DNA from: Chryseobacterium oranimense
GTDB lineage: Bacteria > Bacteroidota > Bacteroidia > Flavobacteriales > Weeksellaceae
Length of the DNA: 64,000 bases
Assembly (NCBI RefSeq): GCF_900129755.1
Contig: NZ_FQWT01000001.1
Coordinates: 1,302,001-1,366,000, forward strand
Reading direction: 5' to 3'
Shown: one piece after another, positions 14,537-23,518 of the stretch
Layout: each line of letters opens with the position of its first letter
How positions within the stretch are numbered: the stretch's first letter is position 1
Translations under genes and position numbers: made by a program
Notes under the pieces: generated by a model
Seen by the model: only the letters and a program-made list of their open reading frames with translations
Database searches by the model: none
What the model was told of the DNA's origin: nothing

Positions 14537-16048
14537 CTACTGATTGGCCATCGTCACCAATATCAGCCTTCCACCTTCTTCCGCAGACAAAAGTATTTTT
14601 TTCCCATCCGTCAGCTCAACCATAGATCCCGTCGGAATTTCTTTCTGCTCAGTAACATCTTTCATAGAAGTTAGGCTCTGATTTACGAATACCCATTTCC
14701 CTTGATGAAAAGTAAAATAACCTACCGGCATTTTATCCTGCATGGTAAGGTTTTCATTTCTGATCACTTTTCTGGATACATGCCATTTGAATAAATATTG
14801 ATTGTTATAGACCATCAACCTGTGGTTTTCCGGTTTCCATACATCGCCATCGAATTTAAAATACAGATCCAGTACCGGAAGTGTTCCCCGGTGGGGTGTT
14901 CCGCAGAAAGGACATTTCGGGTTGCTGCTGTTATCAAATACATACCATTTTTCCGTACATTCCTGGTTGTGGCAAGGCTGTATCAGATCTGCGGTCTTCA
15001 GCAGCGCAGTTTCCCATTCATTGGCGGTAGGACGGCGGATAGGATCGTGAAGGCCATCTACGAACGCTTTTTTAAATAGCTCGGAAAGATAAGGGCCCGC
15101 TGCCGTGAACGGAATTTTTTGCGGATCGCCCCAGAAAGCATCCCATTTTCTCAGATGATCCGCTTTTACCTGATTGGACGGGTCTGTAGGATGTTCCACG
15201 AACAGGGCTTTTTCGCCCATAGAAATAATCTCATCTTTTTCGGAATCCAGATCCCAGATTTTTCCTCCCCTCAAAGGGTGTCTCCTGAACAAATACATAT
15301 AAATGAGTACAGCCAGTGCATGAAGGTCCGTTTTCTGGTCAGGAAGGTGTCTTCCGGGGTCCTGCATATTCAGATGTTTGGTCTTCAAGACTTCGGGAGC
15401 AATAAAATCCGCCGTCCCGATTACTTCCGGGGGGAATAATTTTGGAACCACCAGGCCGTCTATGTCGATAATGCAAGCCGATTTTGTAACCGGATCGATC
15501 AAAATATTGTTATACGAAAGATCCGAATGAGCCAGCCCCATCTGGTGAAGCTTTTTTACTCCCCTGCTGATATTAATCGTGATCTGGAAATAGCTGAGCC
15601 AATCCCCGAGTTCAGAATCATCCAGCCTTAAAGGATACTGCCGGTTCCTGAACATGGGAGCCGTAAACCATTTCCCTACTTTATCCTGTCCCTGAATATT
15701 ATCCGAACCTACATATCCTTTTGCAAAAAAGAACTTTTGGTGGTAAATGGGAACCACAATTCCTGTCAATTTGCCTTTTTCCACAATATCATATGGCCAT
15801 CTGAATATTTCGTTCAGAAAATAATCTGCCGAATTTCCGTTTTTAATATTCCCGAGATAGGTGGAAACAATTCTCATAATACGCTCCTTCTGCCCGGTAT
15901 CCAGAGGATTCCGGTAAAAAGCAACTACATATTCCCTGTCCGGCGAAAAGTAAACATCTTTCACCCCGCCCCGAATAGGGCTTTCGTCCACATATTCGTA
16001 GAATATGTCTGGGTCAAGAACTGAGGTAACTTTAACGGTTTTTTTCAT
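14537..16048 (-). CDS. Protein kinase-like protein of the TerY-P type, with zinc ribbon
   Basis: 503 residues. A kinase-like domain covers about residues 20-350. The catalytic loop HSDLSYNN (174-181) holds the Asp and Asn, and the metal loop is DIDG (195-198) instead of DFG. An APE-like APEV lies around 217. The N-lobe has VVAFYR where a VAIK lysine is expected, so the ATP-anchoring Lys is unclear. A CxxxxC...CxxC zinc ribbon (CHNQEC, CPFCG) follows near 365-390, then a C-terminal strand-rich domain. It is the last gene of the Ter signalling operon and pairs with the upstream phosphatase. Confidence 0.82.
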   Translation of the reverse strand: MKKTVKVTSVLDPDIFYEYVDESPIRGGVKDVYFSPDREYVVAFYRNPLDTGQKERIMRIVSTYLGNIKNGNSADYFLNEIFRWPYDIVEKGKLTGIVVPIYHQKFFFAKGYVGSDNIQGQDKVGKWFTAPMFRNRQYPLRLDDSELGDWLSYFQITINISRGVKKLHQMGLAHSDLSYNNILIDPVTKSACIIDIDGLVVPKLFPPEVIGTADFIAPEVLKTKHLNMQDPGRHLPDQKTDLHALAVLIYMYLFRRHPLRGGKIWDLDSEKDEIISMGEKALFVEHPTDPSNQVKADHLRKWDAFWGDPQKIPFTAAGPYLSELFKKAFVDGLHDPIRRPTANEWETALLKTADLIQPCHNQECTEKWYVFDNSSNPKCPFCGTPHRGTLPVLDLYFKFDGDVWKPENHRLMVYNNQYLFKWHVSRKVIRNENLTMQDKMPVGYFTFHQGKWVFVNQSLTSMKDVTEQKEIPTGSMVELTDGKKILLSAEEGGRLILVTMANQ

Positions 16049-16050
16049 GT

Positions 16051-17280
16051 TTAATAAATTATGGCCAGTGTTCTGTCATCATGATTTCCCCGGCTCCAGA
16101 AATCGGTCCAGAGAAGAAGCTGCTCATCAATATCGGTATCATTAATGAAATCTACCTTAGCCCGGTCGTCATTATTCCCGCCAAGGTCATTAAAAAAAGT
16201 TTTCCAGCTTTCTATGTCTTCAAGCCGGCTTTCCGTCATGAATTTCGGATCATAGATGCCATCTGTCATCAATACCAAATAAGAAAAATCGTTAACGCAG
16301 GTGATCGTAAACCTTGAGGCTACATTATCATCATTAAAGATCTCTTTCATGGTCACAAAACGGGTTCCGCCTCCAAATTCTCCTACATCCATATGATTCA
16401 GAAGCTTTACTTCAGAAAAATCAGGATTAATCAGGCTTACCGGGCAATCTCCCACTCCAAAACTAAGGATTACATACCCAAAATCGAATTTTTTAGTTAA
16501 TGTAAATACCAGGGTGGTATGGAAATCTTTGATAGAAAAAGAATTTTCTGCTGCGGTTTTATCTAGCACATGGTAAACATGATAAACACCTTCATACAAA
16601 AGCCGGATAACCTTTTCTCCGGCTTCGGACTTCATTTCTTTTGAGGACTGAAAGGAATAAATATTTTTAATATTTCTTTCGATATTATTTAAAATATCTT
16701 CAGAGTCGAAAAAGCGGTTAACTGAACTAACAGCCAGTCTGGAGCCTTCTCTTGCCAGAACCGCGGAACCTGCCCCATCTGCAACAGAGACAATAAACCA
16801 ACCCCCGGGAAGAGCTTTCACAGCAAAATCATCATCCCTGAATTTTCCTTCATGAGCATGAGAACGTCCCCTTTTGGATACGACCGTGATTTTTTTATCT
16901 AAAAAATTTCCTTTGTAGGAATTTTCGTCGGGTTTATGATAGATATCGTCTGTATCACTTGGAATATTTTTCCAGAGGTCTTTGGGATCAGCATTAATGA
17001 ACAGATGTATTTTCTTAATCTCCGTACTGCTTTCGTCATGGATATGATAGAATTCAATATCCAGGTCATGAACATTATTAACATACGGCGTTCCTGATAT
17101 TTTATTATTTTCGAAGGTAAGTCCTGTATCGTGAAGATTAGCAATATTTCTGATCCTTATGTTTGGAAAATCATCAAGCTCAAAACTGAACTCGTAAAAC
17201 TGATTGGAGCTGGCATTTTTAAGCACCAGATGAAAGTCTTTAAACTCTTCTTTTTCTCTGTAAATTACAGCTTTTTCCAT
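16051..17280 (-). CDS. PP2C-like protein phosphatase with N-terminal Ig-like domain
   Basis: 409 residues. About 110 N-terminal residues look like a strand-rich adaptor domain (FYEFSFELDDFPNIRIRN, KISGTPYVN). A PP2C/PPM domain follows with metal-binding motifs in SHAHEGKFRDDDFAV, VSVADGAGSAVLAREGS (DG), LVLMTDGIYDP and SRGNHDDRTLAIIY. It should remove phosphate from Ser/Thr, presumably on targets of the adjacent kinase-like protein. Its stop lies 2 bases from the kinase start, and it begins 27 bases after the vWA protein's stop. Kinase, phosphatase and vWA together match the TerY-P triad described for Ter systems. Confidence 0.85.
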   Translation of the reverse strand: MEKAVIYREKEEFKDFHLVLKNASSNQFYEFSFELDDFPNIRIRNIANLHDTGLTFENNKISGTPYVNNVHDLDIEFYHIHDESSTEIKKIHLFINADPKDLWKNIPSDTDDIYHKPDENSYKGNFLDKKITVVSKRGRSHAHEGKFRDDDFAVKALPGGWFIVSVADGAGSAVLAREGSRLAVSSVNRFFDSEDILNNIERNIKNIYSFQSSKEMKSEAGEKVIRLLYEGVYHVYHVLDKTAAENSFSIKDFHTTLVFTLTKKFDFGYVILSFGVGDCPVSLINPDFSEVKLLNHMDVGEFGGGTRFVTMKEIFNDDNVASRFTITCVNDFSYLVLMTDGIYDPKFMTESRLEDIESWKTFFNDLGGNNDDRAKVDFINDTDIDEQLLLWTDFWSRGNHDDRTLAIIY

Positions 17281-17307
17281 GGTTTATTTCCTTCGGGATA
17301 AACTTCC

Positions 17308-18351
17308 TTACCCTAATGTTCTGTTAATATCAAACCCTTCGCTGGAAAACCCATAATAATCTGAAGTTCCGCACCACGGGCACTTATTGTAGCCTTCTCC
17401 CCGCAGGCAATGGATCCCGCCACATGAACAGGTTGCCAATGCAATGGGATTGGCACAGTGAGGGCATGACGTGCCTCCCTGAAGTTCTTCAATAGAAATT
17501 TTAAGATTATTTTTCTGGGAAGAGGAAAGTCTCATATATGCTTTTTCATCAATTTTATAGGCTCCGTCCAGTCTGTAATACCTTGTAGACATCCCCGGTA
17601 TGCTTGATTCCGCGAATGTTTTTTTGAACTTCATTAAATACAGCTTTTCTGTTTCTGAACATTTACCGTTCAGAACCACAAAATTATTATCCGGAAATTT
17701 CTGCTCCAGTTCCGGGTTTACTTTTTCCAGAATAATGGAATCTATCTTGGAGAGGTTAATTCCTTCTTTATTGGCTTCGGTAACACTCTGGCTGGTTGTT
17801 TTAATGGAATCCGTCACCCATTTGAAAAATTCCCTGTAAGAATTCTCATCCGAATTGTTGAACAATAGAACATTGTCAGATAAAGTTCCCAGGAGTTTAT
17901 AGTTCGTGTTCTCCCCGATAGAAACAGCTATGGTATTGGACTTCCCATGATATTTATTATTCCATCTTTCAATCGCTTTGGTAGCATCATCGGTAGGAAC
18001 TCCATCTGTAAAGAGAAAAACGATAGGCTTCCAGTCGCCTTTCCTTTCATAGGTTGTTTTCACAATATCCCTGTCTATGCAGTCCATCACTTTGATCAGC
18101 CCCTGAGACAAAGATGTTCCACTTCCGATAGGGATTTTCGGAGGATAAAAGCTGATAATATCCTGAAGCGGCGTTATTACCTCAGCTTCTCCTGCAAAAC
18201 CGATAATGGAGATATAAACCGTTTCCAGCGAATATGGGTCTTTTTTAAGCTCTTTAATGATATTGGCGATACCTTCCTGTACCTGCTCAATAGGGTCTCC
18301 CACCATAGATTCGGAGACATCAACTAAAAAATAAATGGGCAGTCTTCTCAT
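17308..18351 (-). CDS. TerY-like vWA protein with C-terminal metal-binding domain
   Basis: 347 residues. A von Willebrand A domain fills the first 200 residues with an intact MIDAS motif DVSES in YFLVDVSESMVGDPIE and the later VFLFTDGVPTDD. The C-terminal part ends in a cysteine-rich zinc domain, CPHC...CSCGGIHCLRG...CPWCG, as in TerY proteins with a TerY-C domain. It is likely a cytosolic scaffold that binds divalent metal and TerD partners. It is 21 bases downstream of a second, shorter vWA gene. Confidence 0.87.
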   Translation of the reverse strand: MRRLPIYFLVDVSESMVGDPIEQVQEGIANIIKELKKDPYSLETVYISIIGFAGEAEVITPLQDIISFYPPKIPIGSGTSLSQGLIKVMDCIDRDIVKTTYERKGDWKPIVFLFTDGVPTDDATKAIERWNNKYHGKSNTIAVSIGENTNYKLLGTLSDNVLLFNNSDENSYREFFKWVTDSIKTTSQSVTEANKEGINLSKIDSIILEKVNPELEQKFPDNNFVVLNGKCSETEKLYLMKFKKTFAESSIPGMSTRYYRLDGAYKIDEKAYMRLSSSQKNNLKISIEELQGGTSCPHCANPIALATCSCGGIHCLRGEGYNKCPWCGTSDYYGFSSEGFDINRTLG

Positions 18352-18372
18352 GATTTATAAAGACAAAGTGAT

Positions 18373-19011
18373 TTAGATAATAATATTAAGCTCGGAAGGA
18401 GGAGGAGGCAGCGGAATATTTTCTTCGGTCCCCTGTGATTTTCCGCCCATGGTGATGGATGAACTTACCCACTTGAAAAACGAAGAAAGGGTGATCGCAT
18501 CGGTAGTATCCAGTTTTACCACGTGGTCGGTAAGCTCTTTTAAGAACTGTTCGTCTGCTTTAGGACCTGCCGCACAGCCTACAATAGCCCCGAATTCCAT
18601 CTCTCTGATCACCGGGATCATCTGACGGTATTTCTGGATATCGGATGGCTTCCCGTCTGTAAATATAAACAGCAGCGGCCTCCAGTCATTTTTTCCATCT
18701 GAAGAACCTCTGATCAGTTCTTTCTTCACCAGTTCCGAAACCATTTCCAATGCCGCCCCGGTATGGGTAGGGCCACTGTCCGGGCAAGTGATCTCCATAG
18801 GATAAAAACTTGTCAGATCAGTTAAAGGAATAATGTTTTTCACCTCACGGTCAAAGGTGATCACACTCAGATGAAGGCTGTCCATGGCCTGGGGATCTGC
18901 ACGAAGCATGCTTATCAGCCCGTTAAATCCGTTATTGAGTGCCTGGATAGGCTCACCGTTCATGGAACCTGAAGTATCCAGTAAAAAGTATGCTAATAAT
19001 CTCCTGCTCAT
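18373..19011 (-). CDS. terY: TerY-like vWA protein
   Basis: 212 residues, essentially one vWA domain with the MIDAS motif DTSGS (LLDTSGSMNGEPIQALN), a Thr in SGPTHTGAALEM and LFIFTDGKPSD. It is the short TerY form, without a zinc domain, and probably forms a complex with TerD proteins and the longer vWA paralogue. A proline-rich tail (PLPPPPSELN) ends it. It is 80 bases from the TerD gene upstream. Confidence 0.88.
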   Translation of the reverse strand: MSRRLLAYFLLDTSGSMNGEPIQALNNGFNGLISMLRADPQAMDSLHLSVITFDREVKNIIPLTDLTSFYPMEITCPDSGPTHTGAALEMVSELVKKELIRGSSDGKNDWRPLLFIFTDGKPSDIQKYRQMIPVIREMEFGAIVGCAAGPKADEQFLKELTDHVVKLDTTDAITLSSFFKWVSSSITMGGKSQGTEENIPLPPPPSELNIII

Positions 19012-19091
19012 TGGTAAGATAATAGTATTTCTGAAGCCGGCAGCGGAAGTTGAAAACTTCCCTGCCGGCTGTTAGGTTTGGTAAAATTTGC

Positions 19092-19763
19092 TTAATTGCT
19101 GTATGCGTACTGCTTCAGGATCTCAATAAAATTATCGGTCTGGTGAGGTTCTCCTAAGGCACGGAACTTCCAGTCACCGTTGTGACGGTAGGCTTCGGCA
19201 AAAACCATCGCACATTTTCCGTTCATACTGGCATCACCTGAAAGGCTGTATTTTGTAATTTCTTTTCCTTTGGCATCTACTGCACGGATAAAGGCATTCT
19301 CTATCATCCCGAAATGCTGGTTATTTTGTTTTCCCTGGTAAATTGTCACCAGGAATAATATTTTCTGATAACTTTGATCAAGCTGGTCAAGCTTCACAAT
19401 GATCTGTTCATCATCACCATCTCCGGCTCCGGTTCTGTTATCTCCGGTCAGCCAGATATTTCCGCTCGGATGCTGCATAGAATTGAAGAAAACCACATCA
19501 CCCTGATAGAGCGCGATCTGTCTTCCGTCGTTGGTCTGTACTGTTCTTCCCAGGTTGGCTACTTTTCCGTTTCCATCCAAGAGAAATGCTACCGCATCAA
19601 GATCGTATTCCGCTTCTTTATTGAACAGTTTTCCAAAAAAACCACCCTGTTTTCTTACGTCCCATCCTAAACCGATCGTTACTTTTGAAAGGTCATAAAC
19701 ACTTTCTCCGCGGTCGTTTTTTCTTAAATCAATGGTTTGACCTTTCTGTAAATTAATTGCCAT
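19092..19763 (-). CDS. terD: TerD-family protein, longer form
   Basis: 223 residues with the TerD fold: MAINLQKGQTIDL, VTIGLGWDV, YDLDAVAFLLD and GDNRTGAGDGDDEQIIVKLDQL, the acidic calcium-binding loops of the family. Compared with the upstream copy it carries an extra loop at residues 30-55 (RKQGGFFGKLFNKEAEYD). TerD proteins bind Ca2+ and act in stress and phage-defence-linked Ter systems rather than acting directly on tellurite. It follows the other TerD gene after 29 bases. Confidence 0.9.
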   Translation of the reverse strand: MAINLQKGQTIDLRKNDRGESVYDLSKVTIGLGWDVRKQGGFFGKLFNKEAEYDLDAVAFLLDGNGKVANLGRTVQTNDGRQIALYQGDVVFFNSMQHPSGNIWLTGDNRTGAGDGDDEQIIVKLDQLDQSYQKILFLVTIYQGKQNNQHFGMIENAFIRAVDAKGKEITKYSLSGDASMNGKCAMVFAEAYRHNGDWKFRALGEPHQTDNFIEILKQYAYSN

Positions 19764-19792
19764 AGTTATAGTTTTGTGTATTTGAAATATAA

Positions 19793-20368
19793 TTATTTAA
19801 TGATCTGTCCTTTGTAATATTTCTCAAGGAAGAAAGCAAGGTCTGCCCTGTATCCTATTCCTGAAGCTTCAAACTTCCAGCTTCCGTTTCTTTTGTATAG
19901 CCTTCCGAATTCCACTCCGGTTTCAATAGAGAAATCTTCATCCAGCTCATATTTTGCGATCTCCTGACCGGTATTATTATCTACAATTCTGATGTATGAA
20001 TTTCTTACCTGTCCGAAATTCTGCTTTCTTCTTTCAAAGTCTTCTATAGTTACTACGAAAAGAATTTCTTCTGCTCTGGGGTCCACTTTTTCAAGATCTA
20101 CAATAATCGCTTCATCATCGTCGCCATCACTGTTTTTACCGCTAGGATCATCTCCTGTATGGATAAGGGCTCCATCGGGAGACTGCAGGTTATTATAGAA
20201 AACAAAACATTCTTCAGTTATTAATTTTCTGTCGGAATCAATCATGATGGCAGAAGCATCCAGATCAAAATCAAAACCGGTACCTTCATTCGGGTCCCAG
20301 CCCAGCCCTATCGTCATTTTTGTAAGTCCGATCTCTATTTTTTGTCCTTTCTGTAAATTAATTGCCAT
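19793..20368 (-). CDS. terD: TerD-family protein
   Basis: 191 residues, a standard-length TerD: MAINLQKGQKIEIGLTKMTIGLGWDP, DFDLDASAIMID, then the Ca2+-binding loop HTGDDPSGKNSDGDDDEAIIVD and a C-terminal WKFEASGIGY. It is the first gene of the six-gene minus-strand operon. A TAAATTTG -7 box on the minus strand lies at 20424-20431, about 55 bases upstream of the ATG, with no clear -33 element. Confidence 0.92.
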   Translation of the reverse strand: MAINLQKGQKIEIGLTKMTIGLGWDPNEGTGFDFDLDASAIMIDSDRKLITEECFVFYNNLQSPDGALIHTGDDPSGKNSDGDDDEAIIVDLEKVDPRAEEILFVVTIEDFERRKQNFGQVRNSYIRIVDNNTGQEIAKYELDEDFSIETGVEFGRLYKRNGSWKFEASGIGYRADLAFFLEKYYKGQIIK

Positions 20369-20567
20369 AGTGTATTAGTTTAAAATTATTTTTGTTTAAT
20401 ATAAATTTGATTTGTGAGCTGACCAAATTTATCGATAAAAAAATAAATGGCATATCAGGAATGAGATAAATATTACATTTTATGAAGGTTTTAACATACT
20501 CATGAACAGCAGAAATTAATGTTTTCTTTGTGATTGGATTAAAGTATCAGCTTTAGGTTTTCTATAT

Positions 20568-20596
20568 AAAAAAGGCCCAATTAAAAAATCGGACCT
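20568..20596 (-). terminator. Terminator after the flippase-like gene
   Basis: On the minus strand AGGTCC (20596-20591) pairs with GGGCCT (20578-20573), 12-base loop, then a T run. It ends the panD/flippase transcript 26 bases past the stop and isolates it from the Ter operon. Confidence 0.7.
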
Positions 20597-20621
20597 GTAT
20601 ATTTAAAAGCTATATTTATTT

Positions 20622-21650
20622 TTACTCATGAAATTCTTTGCCGGAAACTGCCTTTTCTCTTGCTTTTGCCAGCATTGGAATGGAAATCAGTCCCATGACC
20701 AGCATAATGGTGATCTGCAATGGAAGTGAAATAAAGGAATAGGTCAGCCCCATTTCGCCACCCAGATCTGCACTTTTCCCCATTGAGATAAACAAAGCCA
20801 TGAATCCGTACTTCATTGCCAGATTAAATGCGCCGATGCCGCCACTTGCAGGAATAATCATTCCCAGGGTACCGACTACAATGATAAAAAAGCCGTCGGC
20901 TATAGTAAAATTCGAGGTTTCGGGAAGTGCAAAGCAAACAAGATAAGCTGCAAAATAATAGCATATCCAGATTCCTAATGTATAAAGGATGAATTTCCCT
21001 TTCTCTTTTAATTTGAATATAGTGGTTAAGCCCTGGAAAATACCGTCAATAAAATTCACGATCTTCCCTAGAAACGGAATATTTGCCAGCTTCTTTTTGA
21101 AAACAAAAAACAAGACGGTTCCTACTGCCAGAATCAGAATAATTAAAAGGATCTTATTCGGATTAAAGTTAACACCTGAATTTTTATAAAAAGACAGGAT
21201 CGCGTCGTATTTGAATAAAAGGGTCAGTCCCAAAAACCCAAGCATACAGATAAGATCCACTACTCTTTCCAGAATGATTGTCCCGAAAGATTGATCCACC
21301 GGAACTTTTTCCACACCATATAAAGCGGTGGCTCTTGCCACTTCTCCACTTCTGGGAATGGTAAGGTTCATCAGATAGCCAAAAGATATGGACCAGAGCG
21401 AATTCGAATTGGAAATGCTGTGTCCCATCGGCTCCAGCATTAAATTCCAGCGCACAGCCCTGAACCAGTAAGCCAGAAGCCCAAAAACAGCTGCAAATAG
21501 TACCCAAAGATAATTCGCTTTAGCCAGGGATGCCTTTATAACTTTAAAATCAAGTCCTTTTAATGCAAGCCATAAAAAAAAGCCTGCAAAAGCAAGCGAG
21601 ATTACTATTGTTAGTATTGATTTTATGGGACTCTTCGATTCCTTCTCCAT
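20622..21650 (-). CDS. Flippase-like membrane protein (UPF0104/LPG synthase TM)
   Basis: 342 residues with about eight membrane helices and the PF03706 pattern: RAVRWNLMLEPMG, a DQSFGTIILERVVDL loop, and GIGAFNLAMKYGF near the end. The family is related to the flippase half of lysylphosphatidylglycerol synthases and to putative glycolipid exporters. No synthase domain is fused, so a role in lipid or polymer translocation is the most that can be inferred. It starts 3 bases after panD and shares its mRNA. Confidence 0.85.
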   Translation of the reverse strand: MEKESKSPIKSILTIVISLAFAGFFLWLALKGLDFKVIKASLAKANYLWVLFAAVFGLLAYWFRAVRWNLMLEPMGHSISNSNSLWSISFGYLMNLTIPRSGEVARATALYGVEKVPVDQSFGTIILERVVDLICMLGFLGLTLLFKYDAILSFYKNSGVNFNPNKILLIILILAVGTVLFFVFKKKLANIPFLGKIVNFIDGIFQGLTTIFKLKEKGKFILYTLGIWICYYFAAYLVCFALPETSNFTIADGFFIIVVGTLGMIIPASGGIGAFNLAMKYGFMALFISMGKSADLGGEMGLTYSFISLPLQITIMLVMGLISIPMLAKAREKAVSGKEFHE

Positions 21651-21653
21651 AGA

Positions 21654-22004
21654 TTAAGTTAGAAGATTTGTTTTTTCGTCCGGGAAAACGATTTTCGGCT
21701 GGAAGACTTTTGCTTCTTCTGGCGTCATCTGTGCATAGGCAATGATAATTATGATATCATCTTTCTGAACTTTTCTTGCAGCAGGCCCGTTCAAACATAC
21801 TTCCCCGGATTTTCTTTTCCCCTTGATAACATAGGTATCAAAACGTTCTCCGTTATTCACATTGACGATATAGACTCTTTCGCCCACTACCAGACCGGCA
21901 GCTTCTATAAGATCTTCGTCGATCGTTATACTCCCAATATAATTAAGGTCTGAGGCCGTAACCCTTACCCTGTGGATCTTAGACTTGAAAACTTCTATTA
22001 ACAT
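21654..22004 (-). CDS. panD: Aspartate 1-decarboxylase
   Basis: 116 residues, the pro-enzyme that makes beta-alanine from L-aspartate for pantothenate and coenzyme A. The self-cleavage site is Gly24-Ser25 in NYIGSITID; cleavage turns Ser25 into the pyruvoyl cofactor. Other conserved parts are [12 protein letters not shown] and [14 protein letters not shown] minus-strand TAAATTTG (22016-22009) ends four bases before the ATG, so the mRNA may be leaderless. It heads a two-gene operon. Confidence 0.95.
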   Translation of the reverse strand: MLIEVFKSKIHRVRVTASDLNYIGSITIDEDLIEAAGLVVGERVYIVNVNNGERFDTYVIKGKRKSGEVCLNGPAARKVQKDDIIIIIAYAQMTPEEAKVFQPKIVFPDEKTNLLT

Positions 22005-22339
22005 TCTGCAAATTTATTAATAAAAATTAATAAATCGAGTGTTTGAAATCATTTTAAAACTCCCACAGACCCAGCCATTTAATTTTACTTTAAACAAGTT
22101 TTCAAGACTTTGTTTATAAAATCAGCAAACATATCCATAAAAATATTAATACTTTATACGTAATTCAGGATTTAATAAATACAGTAAATAATATTAATTT
22201 TTTGCTAAAGTCAATACTCATAAGCATTTGGCATGATTTTAGTGAGCCGTAACGTAGATTTTACGTGAAAAGTGAAATTATCATATTTTAACTGTTTTCA
22301 GCAAAAACCAAAAAAGTTTTATAACTTTTAATAAAATAA
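22005..22339. other. AT-rich gap between panD and the HU gene
   Basis: About 335 bases between divergent genes. It holds the panD -7 box at its left end and a small palindrome ACGTA-GATTT-TACGT near 22254-22268. I see no coding frame or RNA structure beyond that. Confidence 0.5.
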
Positions 22340-22369
22340 TTGCACAATTAGAAAATAGTATTATATTTG
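22340..22369 (+). promoter_or_regulatory. Strong promoter of the HU gene
   Basis: TTG (22340-22342), 19-base spacer and a perfect TATATTTG -7 box (22362-22369). This is the best promoter match in the window, as expected for an abundant nucleoid protein. The ATG is at 22403. Confidence 0.8.
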
Positions 22370-22402
22370 CTATAATTACGAACTAACTTAATATTAAAAA
22401 TT

Positions 22403-22693
22403 ATGAACAAGTCTGAATTAATCGACGCAATCGCAAAAGATGCAGGAATCACTAAAGTTGCAGCTAAAGCTGCTTTAGAATCATTCATTGGTAACGTAAC
22501 TACTACTTTAAAGAAAAAAGACGGAAAAGTTTCTTTAGTAGGATTCGGTACTTTCTCAGTAGCTGAGAGAGCAGCTAGACAAGGGATCAACCCTGCAACA
22601 AAAAAACCAATCAAAATTGCTGCTAAAAAAGTTGCTAAATTCAAGGCAGGAGCTGATTTATCAAATGCAGTTTCTGGTGCTAAGAAAAAATAA
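22403..22693 (+). CDS. HU-family nucleoid DNA-binding protein
   Basis: 96 residues with the full HU/IHF fold: NKSELIDAIAKDAGITKVAAKAAL, the GFGTFSVAERAAR strand, and the DNA-intercalating arm GINPATKKPIKIAAKKV. The C-terminus is lysine-rich (VSGAKKK). It bends and compacts DNA without sequence specificity. It is preceded by a strong promoter and followed by a clear terminator, so it is monocistronic and highly expressed. Codon use is biased to AT-ending favourites, as in other abundant proteins. Confidence 0.95.
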   Translation: MNKSELIDAIAKDAGITKVAAKAALESFIGNVTTTLKKKDGKVSLVGFGTFSVAERAARQGINPATKKPIKIAAKKVAKFKAGADLSNAVSGAKKK

Positions 22694-22714
22694 TCATTCA
22701 GATTAGAAAATTCA

Positions 22715-22745
22715 AGACCGTTTCTCAGGAAACGGTCTTTTTTTT
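22715..22745 (+). terminator. Terminator after the HU gene
   Basis: AGACCGTTTC (22715-22724), loop TCAG, GAAACGGTCT (22729-22738) and a long T run: a perfect 10-bp stem. Confidence 0.9.
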
Positions 22746-22852
22746 GGGCTATTACGCAAAAGCGGGCCAAAGCCTGCTCTATTGATTTTACATTCAAATA
22801 ATTTTGTAGAACTTGTTTTAAATTAATCAAATTTTAATTCAAAACATGAACC

Positions 22853-23494
22853 TTATGGTGCCAGTCGGGAAATTTTCCAGTCCAGATCTTCAAGCTGATA
22901 AATAATCCTGTCATGGAGCCGGTTGGGTCTTCCCTGCCAAAATTCTATTTCGTAGGGCTTTGCAATATACCCTCCCCAGTTGGCCGGTCTTGGTACTTCG
23001 CTGTTTTCATATTCTTTTTCCAAAGCTTTTAATCTTTCCTCCAGGAACTCTCTATCAGGAATTTCCTGACTCTGCGGTGAAACAACAGCTCCCAGCTGGC
23101 TTCCTTTAGGCCTTGAATGGAAATAGCCGTCGCTGAGGTTTTCAGCAATTTTTTCAAGGTTGGCTTTTATGATGATCTGTCTCTCCAGGTTGGGCCAGAA
23201 AAAATGAAGACAGGCTTTATGATTGCTTTCTATAGACTTTCCTTTCCGGCTGTTGTAGTTTGTATAGAAAATAAATCCTTCATACGTATATTCTTTCAGC
23301 AGTACCATTCTTGTCCTTGGGCATCCATCTTCCTCCAAGGTAGAAACCGCCATGGCATTGGCTTCAGAGACTCCAGGAGTATTACTGGCATCCAGAAACC
23401 AGTCCCTGAACTGTTCAATGGGATTTTGTTTTATCTCACTTTCAATAAGTTGGGATTTCTCATACACTTTTCTTTTGTTGTGCAGGTTTTCCAT
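22853..23494 (-). CDS. pdxH: Pyridoxamine 5'-phosphate oxidase
   Basis: 213 residues. It oxidises pyridoxamine or pyridoxine 5'-phosphate to pyridoxal phosphate with FMN and O2. FMN-binding motifs are TRMVLLKEYTYEGFIFYTNYNSRKG, and PLP-side residues are in HSRPKGSQLGAVVSPQSQ. The family end is EFWQGRPNRLHDRIIY...WKISRLAP. Length is normal. It is divergent from yqgE, the two ATGs being 24 bases apart, so their promoters overlap. Confidence 0.95.
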   Translation of the reverse strand: MENLHNKRKVYEKSQLIESEIKQNPIEQFRDWFLDASNTPGVSEANAMAVSTLEEDGCPRTRMVLLKEYTYEGFIFYTNYNSRKGKSIESNHKACLHFFWPNLERQIIIKANLEKIAENLSDGYFHSRPKGSQLGAVVSPQSQEIPDREFLEERLKALEKEYENSEVPRPANWGGYIAKPYEIEFWQGRPNRLHDRIIYQLEDLDWKISRLAP

Positions 23495-23518
23495 AAATAT
23501 TTTTTATTAAATTTGAGT

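Noticed and set aside
14537-20368. Tellurite-resistance operon in the strict sense
   Set aside because: TerC, TerB and TerA/Z are not present, so resistance to tellurite should not be claimed from this cluster.
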